Below are positions 18,717 to 28,819 of a stretch of DNA of 64,000 nt, piece by piece. Position 1 is the first letter of the stretch. Each line of letters opens with the position of its first letter. A program made the translations under genes and the position numbers. This DNA comes from Limosilactobacillus rudii (GTDB lineage Bacteria; Bacillota; Bacilli; Lactobacillales; Lactobacillaceae), in assembly GCF_014145455.1 (NCBI RefSeq), contig NZ_JACIVB010000062.1, positions 124,001-188,000 of the forward strand. The letters run 5' to 3'. The notes below the pieces were generated by a model. The model saw nothing but the letters and a program-made list of their open reading frames with translations. It searched no databases and had not been told where the DNA came from.

Positions 18717-19079
18717 ATGGCAGTAAAAATCAAAACTAAGTCAGGAACAATTGACATTGATAATGATGTTATTTCATCAGTTGTTGGTGGTGCTGCTACT
18801 GATAACTACGGTGTTGTTGGAATGGCAAGTCGAAATCCATTACGAGACGGAGTAAATCAAATCCTTCGGCGTGAAAATTTCGCACGTGGTGTAGTTGTTC
18901 GACAACAAGATAATGGAGTGGCGGTTGATGTCAACATTATTGTTGGCTATGGTACTAAAATTTCAGAAGTATCAAAGAGCGTCCAGGCAAAAGTAAAATA
19001 TAATCTTGAAACAATGCTCGGAATCACGGCTAACTCAGTAAACGTATGTGTCCAAGGTGTACGGACACTAGAAGACTAA
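18717..19079 (+). CDS. yloU: Asp23/Gls24-family protein YloU
   Basis: 120 residues from ATG at 18717; AAGGAGG ends 8 bases before it, whereas the ATG at 18711 is only two bases away. The sequence MAVKIKTKSGTIDIDNDVISSVVGGAATDNYGVVGMA is typical of YloU. It precedes fakA as in most Firmicutes; role probably linked to envelope or fatty acid kinase function, not established. An extended -10 (TGGTATGAT, near 18610) may start this operon. Confidence 0.93.
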   Translation: MAVKIKTKSGTIDIDNDVISSVVGGAATDNYGVVGMASRNPLRDGVNQILRRENFARGVVVRQQDNGVAVDVNIIVGYGTKISEVSKSVQAKVKYNLETMLGITANSVNVCVQGVRTLED

Positions 19080-19104
19080 AAGAGCATTGGGGAGGAATTT
19101 CGAA

Positions 19105-20814
19105 TTGGCTGTAACAAAAATTACGAACCTCGAATTTGGCAAAATGGTTCAAGCAGCGGCAGATAAGCTTAGTAAAAATGCTGAATTCATTAATTCATTA
19201 AATGTTTTTCCTGTTCCAGATGGGGACACCGGAACAAACATGACTTCTTCAATGGCTAGTGGTGCCAAATATGAGCGTAATGAAACTAGCAAGAAAGTGG
19301 GAGATCTTAGTGCAGCATTAGCTAAGGGATTACTGATGGGAGCACGTGGTAATTCAGGTGTTATCTTATCGCAAATCTTTCGTGGCTTTGCAAAGGCAAC
19401 GGCGGGAATGGAAGCTTTATCTGCTGCTGATTTTGTTAACGCATATGCAAATGGTGCTAAAACTGCCTATAAAGCGGTAATGAAGCCAACAGAAGGAACA
19501 ATTTTGACAGTTGTTCGTGAATCGGCTCAAGAAGGCTTGAATAAGGTTAAAGAAACTGATGATCTTGTTGAAATTGTCCACGCAATTTATGAGGCTAGTG
19601 AAAAAGCTTTAGAAAAGACGCCGGAACTCTTGCCAGTATTAAAAGAAGTTGGTGTTGTTGACTCTGGTGGACAAGGTTTAGTATTTGTTCTTCGTGCGTT
19701 TGATGAAGCTTTAAGCGGGCGAGTGGATAAGAGTGAAGACTATAAGCCTGATAATGCTGAGATTGATGAGATGGTTCATGCAATGGATCATCAGAGTGTA
19801 CAGGGAAAGCTAAATCCTGAAGACATCGAATATACCTACTGTACTCAAATGTTAGTGCGAATTGGCAAAGGTAAGCAAGTTACGCAAAAGTTTGATTATG
19901 ATACTTTCTACAACTATTTAGCTGACCTTGGTGATAGTCTTCTTGTCTTAAATGATGACCAAGTTGTCCGTGTTCATGTACATACAGAACACCCAGGTAA
20001 GGTATTATCATGGGGACAGCAATTCGGTGATTTACAGACGATTGAAATTCATAATATGGTTTGGCAACAAGAAGAAATCATGGAAAATGATGAAAACAAT
20101 GCTGATAATCAGTCACCGGTTGAAAAGGCAAAGGCTGTAGCAGAGACAAATAAAGAGATTAAGACGGCGGTTATCGCAGTGGCATCTGGCGACGGAATTG
20201 CAAAACTATTAAAGAGTCTAGGCGTTACCCACATCATTTCAGGCGGGCAAACAATGAACCCAAGTACTCAGGATATTTTAGAAGCAATTAATAATAGTGG
20301 TGCTAAACAAGCGTTAGTTCTTCCTAATAATGGAAATATCTTTATGACTGCAGAACAGGCTGCTGATGTAGCAGATATTCCAACAAAGGTTGTTCATAGC
20401 AAGACGATTGCTCAAGCTATGAGTGCATTACTGGAATATAATCCTGAGGCAAGCTTAACCGAGAATCAGACTAAAATGGAAGAAAATCTCGGCAGTGTTG
20501 CAAGTGGTGAGGTTACCAATGCTGTTCGTGACACAACAATTGATGGTCGTGAGATAAAAAAAGACGATTATATGGGAATAGTGGACGGTAAAATTGTTGA
20601 CACTGATCCTGATTTAAAGGAAGCAGCAATTAAGATGGTTAAGGCCATGCTTGACGAGGATAGTGAAATTGTAACAATTTTATTTGGAACTGACGGTGAC
20701 CAAGCGACTGCTGAAGAAATCAAAGCAGCGGTTGAAGAAGTTGATGATGAATTAGATATTCAAATCTATGACGGTGGCCAGCCTGTTTACCCATATTTAA
20801 TTTCTGTTGAATAG
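19105..20814 (+). CDS. fakA: Fatty acid kinase catalytic subunit FakA (YloV, DAK domain)
   Basis: 569 residues from TTG at 19105 (MAVTKITNLEFGKM), 8 bases behind GGGGAGGA. The N-terminal DhaK-L (Dak2) domain contains FPVPDGDTGTNMTSSM, the ATP/Mg site, and GARGNSGVILSQIF. A DegV-like dimer/middle part and C-terminal domain follow. It phosphorylates exogenous fatty acids bound by FakB for phospholipid synthesis, which fits plsX and acpP downstream. Confidence 0.94.
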   Translation: MAVTKITNLEFGKMVQAAADKLSKNAEFINSLNVFPVPDGDTGTNMTSSMASGAKYERNETSKKVGDLSAALAKGLLMGARGNSGVILSQIFRGFAKATAGMEALSAADFVNAYANGAKTAYKAVMKPTEGTILTVVRESAQEGLNKVKETDDLVEIVHAIYEASEKALEKTPELLPVLKEVGVVDSGGQGLVFVLRAFDEALSGRVDKSEDYKPDNAEIDEMVHAMDHQSVQGKLNPEDIEYTYCTQMLVRIGKGKQVTQKFDYDTFYNYLADLGDSLLVLNDDQVVRVHVHTEHPGKVLSWGQQFGDLQTIEIHNMVWQQEEIMENDENNADNQSPVEKAKAVAETNKEIKTAVIAVASGDGIAKLLKSLGVTHIISGGQTMNPSTQDILEAINNSGAKQALVLPNNGNIFMTAEQAADVADIPTKVVHSKTIAQAMSALLEYNPEASLTENQTKMEENLGSVASGEVTNAVRDTTIDGREIKKDDYMGIVDGKIVDTDPDLKEAAIKMVKAMLDEDSEIVTILFGTDGDQATAEEIKAAVEEVDDELDIQIYDGGQPVYPYLISVE

Positions 20815-20894
20815 GATTTGTTTCACTATTGAAGTGATTTAGTAAAAGCTATGGTTTAGATTTAGCCTTGAGTCTTGTTTTTTAATAGTGGAAA

Positions 20895-20946
20895 AAGGCT
20901 GAGAGAAAACTTTTTAGTTTTTTCCCAGCCTTATTTTAACCATTAG
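20895..20946 (+). terminator. Terminator after fakA
   Basis: AAGGCTG pairs with CAGCCTT, with an inner AAAAC/GTTTT stem, then TATTTT. It separates yloU-fakA from recG. Confidence 0.82.
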
Positions 20947-20971
20947 ATGGATTTATAAAGAGGTGAAAGAA

Positions 20972-23008
20972 GTGCGTAGCTTAACGGATTCGGTTACCAA
21001 ATTAAAAGGCGTCGGACCTAAAAGAGTAGCTGATTTAGCAACGTTAGGAATAGATACAATTGAAGATTTGTTAACGTATTATCCGACTCGCTATAATGAC
21101 TTTACACCTACTGATATTACAAGTGCGAAAGATAAGCAAAAGATTACTTTGCAGGGCATCGTTGTTTCTGAACCACTTCTAACGCATTATGGTTATCGGC
21201 GTAATCGTCTCAGCTTTCGAATGCAAATAGGTCGTGAAGTAATTGTTGTTACTTTTTTTAATCAGCCTTACATAAAAAAGCAGGTAACTTTAAATCAGCA
21301 AGTAACAGTGATGGGCAAGTGGGATGCCACTCGCAGGCAAATAACGGCAAATAAATTAATCAAAGAACAAGCTGACCAGCAAAATGAATTCGGTGCGGTA
21401 TACTCAGTTAATAAGCATATTCGTCAGAGTGTTTTGCAAAGCTTTATTCGTCAAGCTTACGAGGAATACGGTAATATAATTCCAACTTATCTCCCAAGAG
21501 CTCTTCGGCAACGGTATCGGCTTATGGATCGGCGACAAATGATTAAGGAGATTCATTTTCCCCAAACGCAAATGACTGCTAAAGCTGCCCGGCGAACCGC
21601 AGCTTATGAAGAATTTTTCCTTTTTCAGTTGCGCTTACAAGCAATTCGTCGTGCACATCGTCAAGAAGATGGTAATCGAATTTTATATCATAATGATGAA
21701 TTAAAAGAATTTATTGCTAATTTACCATTTGAATTGACAGATGCGCAAAAGAAAGTGGTTAACGAAATTTGTCGAGATATGCGGCAACCATATCAAATGA
21801 ACCGTTTACTTCAAGGGGATGTCGGGTCAGGAAAGACGGTTGTTGCTGCCATTGCTATATATGCTGCTGTAACCGCTGGATACCAGGCAGCATTGATGGC
21901 TCCAACAGAAATTTTAGCAGCTCAACACGCGGAAAAGTTATCACGTGTTTTTGCGGGGACGCATGTTCATGTAGCACTTTTAACAGGTGCCCTTACGGTA
22001 AAGCAGCATCAAAGCTTAATAGCGGCAATGAAGCGTGGCGATGTAAACCTGATTATAGGAACACATGCCCTGATTCAAGATGATGTTGAATATGCTAATC
22101 TAGGTCTAGTTATAACTGACGAACAGCATCGGTTTGGAGTTAACCAGCGCCAACGACTTCGTGAAAAGGGAGATCACCCAGATGTTCTAGCGATGACAGC
22201 TACTCCCATTCCGCGCACACTTGCTATTACTAATTATGGCGAGATGGATGTTTCAGTAATTGATCAGATGCCAGCAGGACGAAAGCCAATTCAAACACAG
22301 TGGTTAAAATCTAACCAGCATGCTGAAGCTATTCATTTTTTGCGGGAACAATTAGAAAAAGGTGCCCAAGCATATGTCGTTAGTGCGTTAATTGAGGAGT
22401 CTACGGCATTAGATGTCCAAAATGCGACTGATCTTTTTCAGCAACTATCAGCTGATTTACAACCCGACTATAAAGTGGGGTTATTGCACGGCCGAATGGA
22501 AAACGATGAAAAAGACAAAACAATGCAGCAATTTAAAGCTGGTAAGATTCAAGTCCTAGTTGCAACCACGGTAGTTGAAGTGGGGGTTGATAATCCTAAT
22601 GCAACAATTATGGTTATTTTTGACGCGGATCGATTTGGATTAGCCCAGTTGCACCAATTGCGTGGTCGAGTAGGACGAGGAGATCGACAAAGTTATTGCT
22701 TATTAATTGCTGATCCCAAAACTGATGAGGGAAAGGCACGGATGAAAACAATGGTAGCAACTAACGATGGCTTTAAAGTTGCAGAACAAGATTTGAAATT
22801 ACGTGGTTCTGGAGATGTTTTAGGAAAAAAACAATCGGGAATGCCAGAGTTTAAAGTTGGCGATCCAATTGCCGATTTAAAAATGTTGCAAATAGCACGA
22901 GCTGATGCTGGTAATCTTTTAGCGACACCTAATTGGGATAATATTGATGAAAACCAGCCACTTGTTTTGTACTTGCAGCGGCATGAATTAGAAACACATT
23001 TTGATTGA
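20972..23008 (+). CDS. recG: ATP-dependent DNA helicase RecG
   Basis: 678 residues from GTG at 20972, six bases after AGAGGTG; the GTG at 20963 is inside that RBS. N-terminal wedge/OB domain (TLQGIVVSEPLL), Walker A GDVGSGKTVVAAIA, DEQH box, MTATPIPRTLAI, QLRGRVGRGDRQSYCLL. It remodels stalled forks and Holliday junctions. Confidence 0.97.
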   Translation: MRSLTDSVTKLKGVGPKRVADLATLGIDTIEDLLTYYPTRYNDFTPTDITSAKDKQKITLQGIVVSEPLLTHYGYRRNRLSFRMQIGREVIVVTFFNQPYIKKQVTLNQQVTVMGKWDATRRQITANKLIKEQADQQNEFGAVYSVNKHIRQSVLQSFIRQAYEEYGNIIPTYLPRALRQRYRLMDRRQMIKEIHFPQTQMTAKAARRTAAYEEFFLFQLRLQAIRRAHRQEDGNRILYHNDELKEFIANLPFELTDAQKKVVNEICRDMRQPYQMNRLLQGDVGSGKTVVAAIAIYAAVTAGYQAALMAPTEILAAQHAEKLSRVFAGTHVHVALLTGALTVKQHQSLIAAMKRGDVNLIIGTHALIQDDVEYANLGLVITDEQHRFGVNQRQRLREKGDHPDVLAMTATPIPRTLAITNYGEMDVSVIDQMPAGRKPIQTQWLKSNQHAEAIHFLREQLEKGAQAYVVSALIEESTALDVQNATDLFQQLSADLQPDYKVGLLHGRMENDEKDKTMQQFKAGKIQVLVATTVVEVGVDNPNATIMVIFDADRFGLAQLHQLRGRVGRGDRQSYCLLIADPKTDEGKARMKTMVATNDGFKVAEQDLKLRGSGDVLGKKQSGMPEFKVGDPIADLKMLQIARADAGNLLATPNWDNIDENQPLVLYLQRHELETHFD

Positions 23009-23023
23009 AAGGAAGAATGCATT

Positions 23024-24055
23024 ATGAAGATTGCGGTTGACGCAATGGGTGGCGATAATGCCCCACAAGTAATTATTGAAGGAGTTGAACAAGCTCGTGA
23101 TCTTTACCCGGATCTTGAATTTGATCTTTATGGTGATTTAGAAAAGGTTAAGCCATTAATAAAAAATAATGAGCGGTTAAACATTATTGCAACGACGGAG
23201 GAAATTTCCATGGGAGAAGAACCCGTTCGAGCAATTCGCCGTAAAAAAGATTCCTCAATAGTTCGTGCAGCTACTGCCGTTAAGGAAGGAAATGCAGATG
23301 CCTTTTTTTCAGCTGGTAATACTGGGGCAATTTTAGCAGCTGGACTCTTTATTGTCGGTCGGATTAAGGGAATTGACCGCCCTGGTTTAACTAGTATTTT
23401 ACCAATTGCAAAACCAGGTTCAGCTCGGCATAGTTTTGTCTATTTAGATACTGGTGCAAATGCGGAAAGCAAAGAAAAGAACCTTGAGCAATATGCATAT
23501 CTTGGTAAATTTTATGCGGAAAATGTATTAGGTGTTGCAAATCCGCGAATTGCGCTGTTAAATAATGGTGCTGAAGAAGATAAAGGCGATAAATTACATA
23601 AGGATGTTTGGCAAATTCTTAATAGCAAAGATGACTTAAACTTTATTGGTAATATTGAATCAGGAGATTTACTATTTGGTAGTGCTGATGTTGTTGTAAG
23701 TGATGGCTGGACGGCTAATGCAGCTTTAAAAGCAACTGAAGGTACAGCCAAAATGATGATGACTTTGATAAAACATGGAATATTACATGGTGGTTTACGT
23801 GCTAAGCTAGGTTATTTAATGCTAAAGCCGATCTTTCACCAAATTGGTCAAAAGATGAACGCTTCGACATATGGTGGAGCTGTTTTATTAGGTTTGAAGG
23901 CGCCGGTAGTAAAAACGCATGGTTCATCAGATGCACTGGCAGTGAAAAATACAATTAGTCAGATTAGAACGATGATTAAGACCGGTGTAATTGAAAAAAC
24001 TGTAGAATTTTTTGATGATTCCGAAAATCTAGACAATGTGACAAAAAACGAATAG
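23024..24055 (+). CDS. plsX: Phosphate acyltransferase PlsX
   Basis: 343 residues beginning MKIAVDAMGGDNAP, the family hallmark; GADAFFSAGNTGA-type motif and VGRIKGIDRPGL follow. It converts acyl-ACP to acyl-phosphate, the first step of the PlsX/PlsY route to phosphatidic acid. RBS AAGGAAG. It stands between recG and acpP, a standard arrangement. Confidence 0.97.
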   Translation: MKIAVDAMGGDNAPQVIIEGVEQARDLYPDLEFDLYGDLEKVKPLIKNNERLNIIATTEEISMGEEPVRAIRRKKDSSIVRAATAVKEGNADAFFSAGNTGAILAAGLFIVGRIKGIDRPGLTSILPIAKPGSARHSFVYLDTGANAESKEKNLEQYAYLGKFYAENVLGVANPRIALLNNGAEEDKGDKLHKDVWQILNSKDDLNFIGNIESGDLLFGSADVVVSDGWTANAALKATEGTAKMMMTLIKHGILHGGLRAKLGYLMLKPIFHQIGQKMNASTYGGAVLLGLKAPVVKTHGSSDALAVKNTISQIRTMIKTGVIEKTVEFFDDSENLDNVTKNE

Positions 24056-24088
24056 AATAAATAGCAAACTAATAAAGAGAGGTTAATA

Positions 24089-24346
24089 ATGATGGCTGAT
24101 AATAAGAAAAAAGAAATCTTTAATAAGGTTTCAGAAATAGTTGCAGACCATTTTGACGTTGATCGGGCCAAGATTACTGATGATTTAAACTTAAAGACGG
24201 ATTTAGATGCTGATTCAATTGACTTTGTTGAATTTGTTCTTGAATTAGAGGATACTTTTGGTGAAGAGATTGATGACGAAGATGCTGAGAAGCTCAGCAC
24301 AATTGGTGAGGTAGTTGACTATATCGCTACACATACTGCGGACTAG
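24089..24346 (+). CDS. acpP: Acyl carrier protein
   Basis: 85 residues, acidic, with the phosphopantetheine serine in DLDADSIDFVEFVLELED. GAGAGG precedes tandem ATGs (24089 and 24092). The location next to plsX suits phospholipid synthesis; the genome may carry another ACP in the fab cluster. Confidence 0.95.
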   Translation: MMADNKKKEIFNKVSEIVADHFDVDRAKITDDLNLKTDLDADSIDFVEFVLELEDTFGEEIDDEDAEKLSTIGEVVDYIATHTAD

Positions 24347-24368
24347 TAGTTGAGATGCTAATTGTTTT

Positions 24369-24411
24369 AAAAAGCCCAGGATATTGAGGAATCAATGTTC
24401 TGGGCTTTAGT
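24369..24411 (+). terminator. Terminator-like hairpin after acpP
   Basis: AAAGCCCAG pairs with CTGGGCTTT, with an inner ATATTGA/TCAATGT stem. The T run is short (TTTAG), so efficiency is uncertain. TATAAT near 24461 may start the next unit. Confidence 0.65.
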
Positions 24412-24517
24412 AAATCCTTAATATTCATTAATTTTCTCTGCGGAAACGCTGGTTGTCTAGTATAATAGGCGATAGACATTTTGTTAGTATTTAGTTAATC
24501 AATGAAAGGAATTTTTT

Positions 24518-25219
24518 ATGATCGAAGAATTACAAGACTACTTGGCCAAGGAATTTAATATTCATTTTGATAATCCATCTCTATTAGCTGAAGCCTTTAC
24601 GCAGGCCTCATACGTAAATGAACATCCAAATCAAGGACTAAAGTTTTACGAGCGGATTGAATTTCTTGGCGATGCCGTGTTGGAACTGATCGTTTCAGAG
24701 TATATCTATAAACGTTTTCCAGAATTACCACAAGGAAAGCTTACTCGCTTACGAGCGGCAATGGTTTGTGAGGATAGTTTTTCAAAATTTGCGAAGGAAT
24801 GCCATTTTGACCAATATATTCGACTAGGGCATGGTGAAGAAATGGCTGGAGCACGAGAGCGACCGGGCCTTCTTTGTGATATTTTTGAATCCTTTATTGG
24901 TGCATTGTACCTAGATCAAGGCCGTCCTGCAGTTGAAAAATTTGTTCAACGGATTATTTTCCCAAAGCTTGACATGGGCTGGTTTGATCATGCAGTTGAT
25001 GCTAAGACGAGTCTTCAAGAATTCTTACAACGTGATGGGGATATTGATATTGAATACCATCTATTGCAGGAAAGTGGAACGGAAAACGATCCAGAATTTA
25101 ATGTTAACGTTACAGCTAATGGAAAAGTCATTGGTGAAGGTAAGGGATCTTCAAAGAAACACGCGGAAATGCAAGCTGCACAACAAGCGCTTGATAAGTT
25201 GCGTAATAAAAATAAATAG
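24518..25219 (+). CDS. rnc: Ribonuclease III
   Basis: 233 residues: signature ERIEFLGDAVLELIVSEYI (residues about 46-64), the second catalytic acidic cluster DIFESFIGALYLDQG, and a C-terminal double-stranded RNA-binding domain (about 160-230) ending GSSKKHAEMQAAQQALDKL. It processes rRNA precursors and double-stranded RNA, and would be the natural processor of the prophage antisense pair described below. Confidence 0.97.
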   Translation: MIEELQDYLAKEFNIHFDNPSLLAEAFTQASYVNEHPNQGLKFYERIEFLGDAVLELIVSEYIYKRFPELPQGKLTRLRAAMVCEDSFSKFAKECHFDQYIRLGHGEEMAGARERPGLLCDIFESFIGALYLDQGRPAVEKFVQRIIFPKLDMGWFDHAVDAKTSLQEFLQRDGDIDIEYHLLQESGTENDPEFNVNVTANGKVIGEGKGSSKKHAEMQAAQQALDKLRNKNK

Positions 25220-25235
25220 TGAGTAGGAACAACTG

Positions 25236-28200
25236 ATGCAATTATTATCATTAACTTTAGATGGGTTTAAATCGTTTGCCCAAAAAACAACAATTAAATT
25301 TGAACCCGGGATGACTGGGATTGTCGGCCCTAATGGTAGTGGTAAGAGTAATATTATTGAGGCAATTCAGTGGGTGATGGGCGAGCAATCAGCGCGTCAC
25401 CTGCGTGGAGATCGGATGGCAGATGTTATTTTTAACGGTTCATCAGATAGAAAGCCGCTTAATCGTGCGCTTGTTTCGATAACGTTAGATAATAGTGACC
25501 ATTATCTTGCAAGTGATTTTACTGAATTAACGATTACGCGAAAAATTTACCGTAATGGTGATAGTGAATATTTACTAAACGATCAGCATGTCCGCCTGAA
25601 AGATATTACGGATTTATTTATCGATTCTGGATTAGGTCGTGAATCATTCTCAATTATTTCGCAGGGACGAATTGAAGAAATTTTTAACGGAAAAGCTGTA
25701 GATCGGCGTGGAATTATTGAAACCGTTGCTGGGGTTGCTAAATATAAGAAAAATAAAGAAATTGCTGAAAAACGTTTGGCAACGACGATGGAAAATCTTA
25801 ATAGGGTGAATGATATTATTAGCGAGCTGGAAAAGCAAATTGAACCCTTAGAAGAACAAAGCGCAATTGCCCAGGATTATTTAGAACAGAAAAAGCAATT
25901 TGACATCCTTGATCGGACACAGACTGTTCGACAGTATGATAATTATCATCAAAAACTGATTAGCTTGGAAACAAAACTAAAACAGGCTAATACAATAGTT
26001 AATGATTACAAGCGTCAAGCAGATCGAGATAGTCAGCAACTAGATAGCCTAAAGCAAAAGCGTCACGAGCTAACAGCGACCAAGGATCGATTACAGGCAA
26101 TTATCCTTAATAAGACAGAGATGATTGCTAAACTTAAAAATCAGCAATCAGTGTCAAGTGTTCGTCGCGAACAACGGGAAAGCGAGCAACGTCGTCTTAA
26201 GACACAACAAAAAGAATTAGATACCCAGCTACAAACGTTAAAAGATCAGCAGCGGGTGGTACAGGAACAAATTGATAAACAAGAAGCAGCAATTAAAAGC
26301 CGCCAAGAAGAGCTTGATGCCGCTAAAAAGATGAGTAGTAGTGAACGAATTACTAAATTAAATCAAAAGGTAGATGAATTACGGAATCATCAAGTTGACT
26401 TAATGCAACAGATCACGACAATTCATAACCAACAATCCTTTTTATCGCGTAACCATGAGCAAGCGGTTGTTTCACAACGGCAAAGTACTGCCGAGTTAGC
26501 AAATGCTAGGGCTGAATTAACGACGATTATTAAGCAATATAATGCAGGTAAAGCAGAAACAACAGCAATGAACCAAAAGGCGGCTGCGGTTGAAGAAAAG
26601 TTAAAACAGGAGCAACACCGTCATGATGAATTAGGACAGCAGTACCAAAATAGCCAGCGAAAGTGGTATCAAGCATTAGGAGATGTGCGGTCCCTTAAAT
26701 CGCGGATTAATACTTATAAGTCGATGGCCGATGAATATAGCGGTTACTACCGTGGGGTGCAAAGTGTTCTTCGGCAGCGAAAACAATTTTCAGGACTAGC
26801 AGGGGCAGTAAGTGAATTATTTGAAGTGCCTGCTAACTATACGGTTGCTGTTGAAACGGTATTAGGCGGGCAATTGCAACAATTAGTGGTTGATCGGCAA
26901 ATCACTGCTAAAAAGATAATTAATTTCCTAATAAAAACCCGCGCAGGGCGTGTAACTATTTTACCTCTTGATACTTTGCAGCATCGTCGAACATTAAACA
27001 TTTGGCAACAGCTAAAAGGGATGCCAGGATACTTGGGACGAGCAACAGACCTAATTAATTATGATCCACAATTTCAAATAATTGCCGACCATTTACTAGG
27101 TACAACAGTAATTGCTGATAATCTTGATCATGCAACTGAAATTGCAAAAGCAGGGCGCCACTTAATTCGGGTAGTTACACTTGATGGGCAACTAATTAAT
27201 GCGAGCGGGGCGATGACTGGAGGAGCAACGAGAAATCGTCAAACCGGGTTATTGAGCCAAAAACAAATGGCAAAACAACTTGAGAATGAGTTAACCAGTC
27301 AGCAGCAACTTGCAAGTTCGCTGGAACAAACAGTAGCTAAACTACAGCAAGCTCAGCAGGCAAATGATCAGGTTATTACTGATTACCAAGATCAATTGCG
27401 TAAACAGCAGACAACCCTTCATGAAGCGCAAAGCAATTGCCGCCTTATTGCAAGTAAGCGAGAAACATTAGAAAACCGGGTTAAAGCATTAGAGTTGCAA
27501 GCTGAACAACAGGGAACGCAGCACCATGATTATGAAACTCAGGTACAACATAATAAGGCGCAGGAAAAGCAAGCTCAGCAAGATTTAGAGAATGTTAAAG
27601 CCCAAATTAATACTATTCTTACACAAATTGATGAGTTACAAAATAATGCATCTGCACAGGCGGAACAATTAGCGCAAATGCAACAGTGGCTTGCGGTGGC
27701 AGAAGAGCGCCGTCAACAATATCTCCGTCAAGCAAATGACTATCAGCAGCAAGTGCGTGATATACAATCATCACTACGAGTAGTCGAGCGTGATCTTGAA
27801 CGATTGACGCATGAGTCTGAAAATCAATCAACGAGTGAAGAATCTACCCAAGCAGCGCTTAATATTGCAAATCAAGAACGAGCAACGGCTAAACAACAAT
27901 TAGCTGATAATGGAATAAGTCTTGACCAGCTTGAACAGCAATTATCTAAAGCAGAAGCACATCATGATCGTTTGCAAGAACTGCAACAAGTTGCGCGTGA
28001 TGATCGTAATAGTTTGAATGAAGAGCGAGTAAAATGCGAGGCAATGATTGACCAATGTTTAAACCGGTTAACTGACCAGTATTCAATGACTTTGGCAGAA
28101 GCTCGTAAACAAATGAGTTCTCTTGATGATCAGACTTTGCATACGCGACTTAAGTTATTAAAGCGAGGGTTAGATGATCTTGGTCAAGTGAATACCGGGG

Positions 28201-28799
28201 CGATTGAAGAGTATCAACGAGTCCGGGAACGGTATGATTTCCTAAAGGGACAACAAGATGACTTGTTAGCTTCACGTCAACAGCTTAACCAAACAATGGG
28301 AGAAATGGATGCACAGGTAAAAGACCGGTTTATTAATACTTTTAACCAGGTTTCCCAAAGATTTGATGAAACGTTCCAGCAAATCTTTGCCGGTGGACAT
28401 GCTAAGCTTGTTCTAACCGACCCTCATGACCTATTAACCACTGGTGTCGATATTATGGCCCAGCCACCAGGAAAAAAGAATCAGCATTTATCCCTATTGT
28501 CAGGTGGGGAGCGTGCTTTAACTGCAATTACGCTTTTATTTGCTATCCTTAAAGTGCGTCCAGTACCATTTGCTATTCTTGACGAACCAGAAGCTGCATT
28601 AGATGAGGTAAATGTACAACGATTTGCTAACTACCTTAGCCAGTTTGGTACAACGGGACCCCAGTTTATTGTGATTACTCACCGTAAAGGGACGATGATG
28701 GGGGCTGATGTGTTGTATGGTGTAACAATGCAAGAATCTGGCGTATCAAAGATGGTTTCAGTAGATGTCGTGGATACTCTTAAAGAAGATAATGATTAG
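25236..28799 (+). CDS. smc: Chromosome segregation protein SMC
   Basis: 1187 residues. Walker A GPNGSGKSNIIEAI near residue 32, long coiled coil, hinge about 510-650 (GVQSVLRQRKQFSGLAGAVSELF ... GGATRNRQTGLL), second coiled coil, then signature LSGGERALTAITLLFA and Walker B FAILDEPEAALD. With ScpA/ScpB it loads near the origin and resolves sister chromosomes. Glutamine-rich coils are typical of this lineage. Confidence 0.98.
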   Translation: MQLLSLTLDGFKSFAQKTTIKFEPGMTGIVGPNGSGKSNIIEAIQWVMGEQSARHLRGDRMADVIFNGSSDRKPLNRALVSITLDNSDHYLASDFTELTITRKIYRNGDSEYLLNDQHVRLKDITDLFIDSGLGRESFSIISQGRIEEIFNGKAVDRRGIIETVAGVAKYKKNKEIAEKRLATTMENLNRVNDIISELEKQIEPLEEQSAIAQDYLEQKKQFDILDRTQTVRQYDNYHQKLISLETKLKQANTIVNDYKRQADRDSQQLDSLKQKRHELTATKDRLQAIILNKTEMIAKLKNQQSVSSVRREQRESEQRRLKTQQKELDTQLQTLKDQQRVVQEQIDKQEAAIKSRQEELDAAKKMSSSERITKLNQKVDELRNHQVDLMQQITTIHNQQSFLSRNHEQAVVSQRQSTAELANARAELTTIIKQYNAGKAETTAMNQKAAAVEEKLKQEQHRHDELGQQYQNSQRKWYQALGDVRSLKSRINTYKSMADEYSGYYRGVQSVLRQRKQFSGLAGAVSELFEVPANYTVAVETVLGGQLQQLVVDRQITAKKIINFLIKTRAGRVTILPLDTLQHRRTLNIWQQLKGMPGYLGRATDLINYDPQFQIIADHLLGTTVIADNLDHATEIAKAGRHLIRVVTLDGQLINASGAMTGGATRNRQTGLLSQKQMAKQLENELTSQQQLASSLEQTVAKLQQAQQANDQVITDYQDQLRKQQTTLHEAQSNCRLIASKRETLENRVKALELQAEQQGTQHHDYETQVQHNKAQEKQAQQDLENVKAQINTILTQIDELQNNASAQAEQLAQMQQWLAVAEERRQQYLRQANDYQQQVRDIQSSLRVVERDLERLTHESENQSTSEESTQAALNIANQERATAKQQLADNGISLDQLEQQLSKAEAHHDRLQELQQVARDDRNSLNEERVKCEAMIDQCLNRLTDQYSMTLAEARKQMSSLDDQTLHTRLKLLKRGLDDLGQVNTGAIEEYQRVRERYDFLKGQQDDLLASRQQLNQTMGEMDAQVKDRFINTFNQVSQRFDETFQQIFAGGHAKLVLTDPHDLLTTGVDIMAQPPGKKNQHLSLLSGGERALTAITLLFAILKVRPVPFAILDEPEAALDEVNVQRFANYLSQFGTTGPQFIVITHRKGTMMGADVLYGVTMQESGVSKMVSVDVVDTLKEDND

Positions 28800-28819
28800 T
28801 TTTATTAGGAGGTATTAAT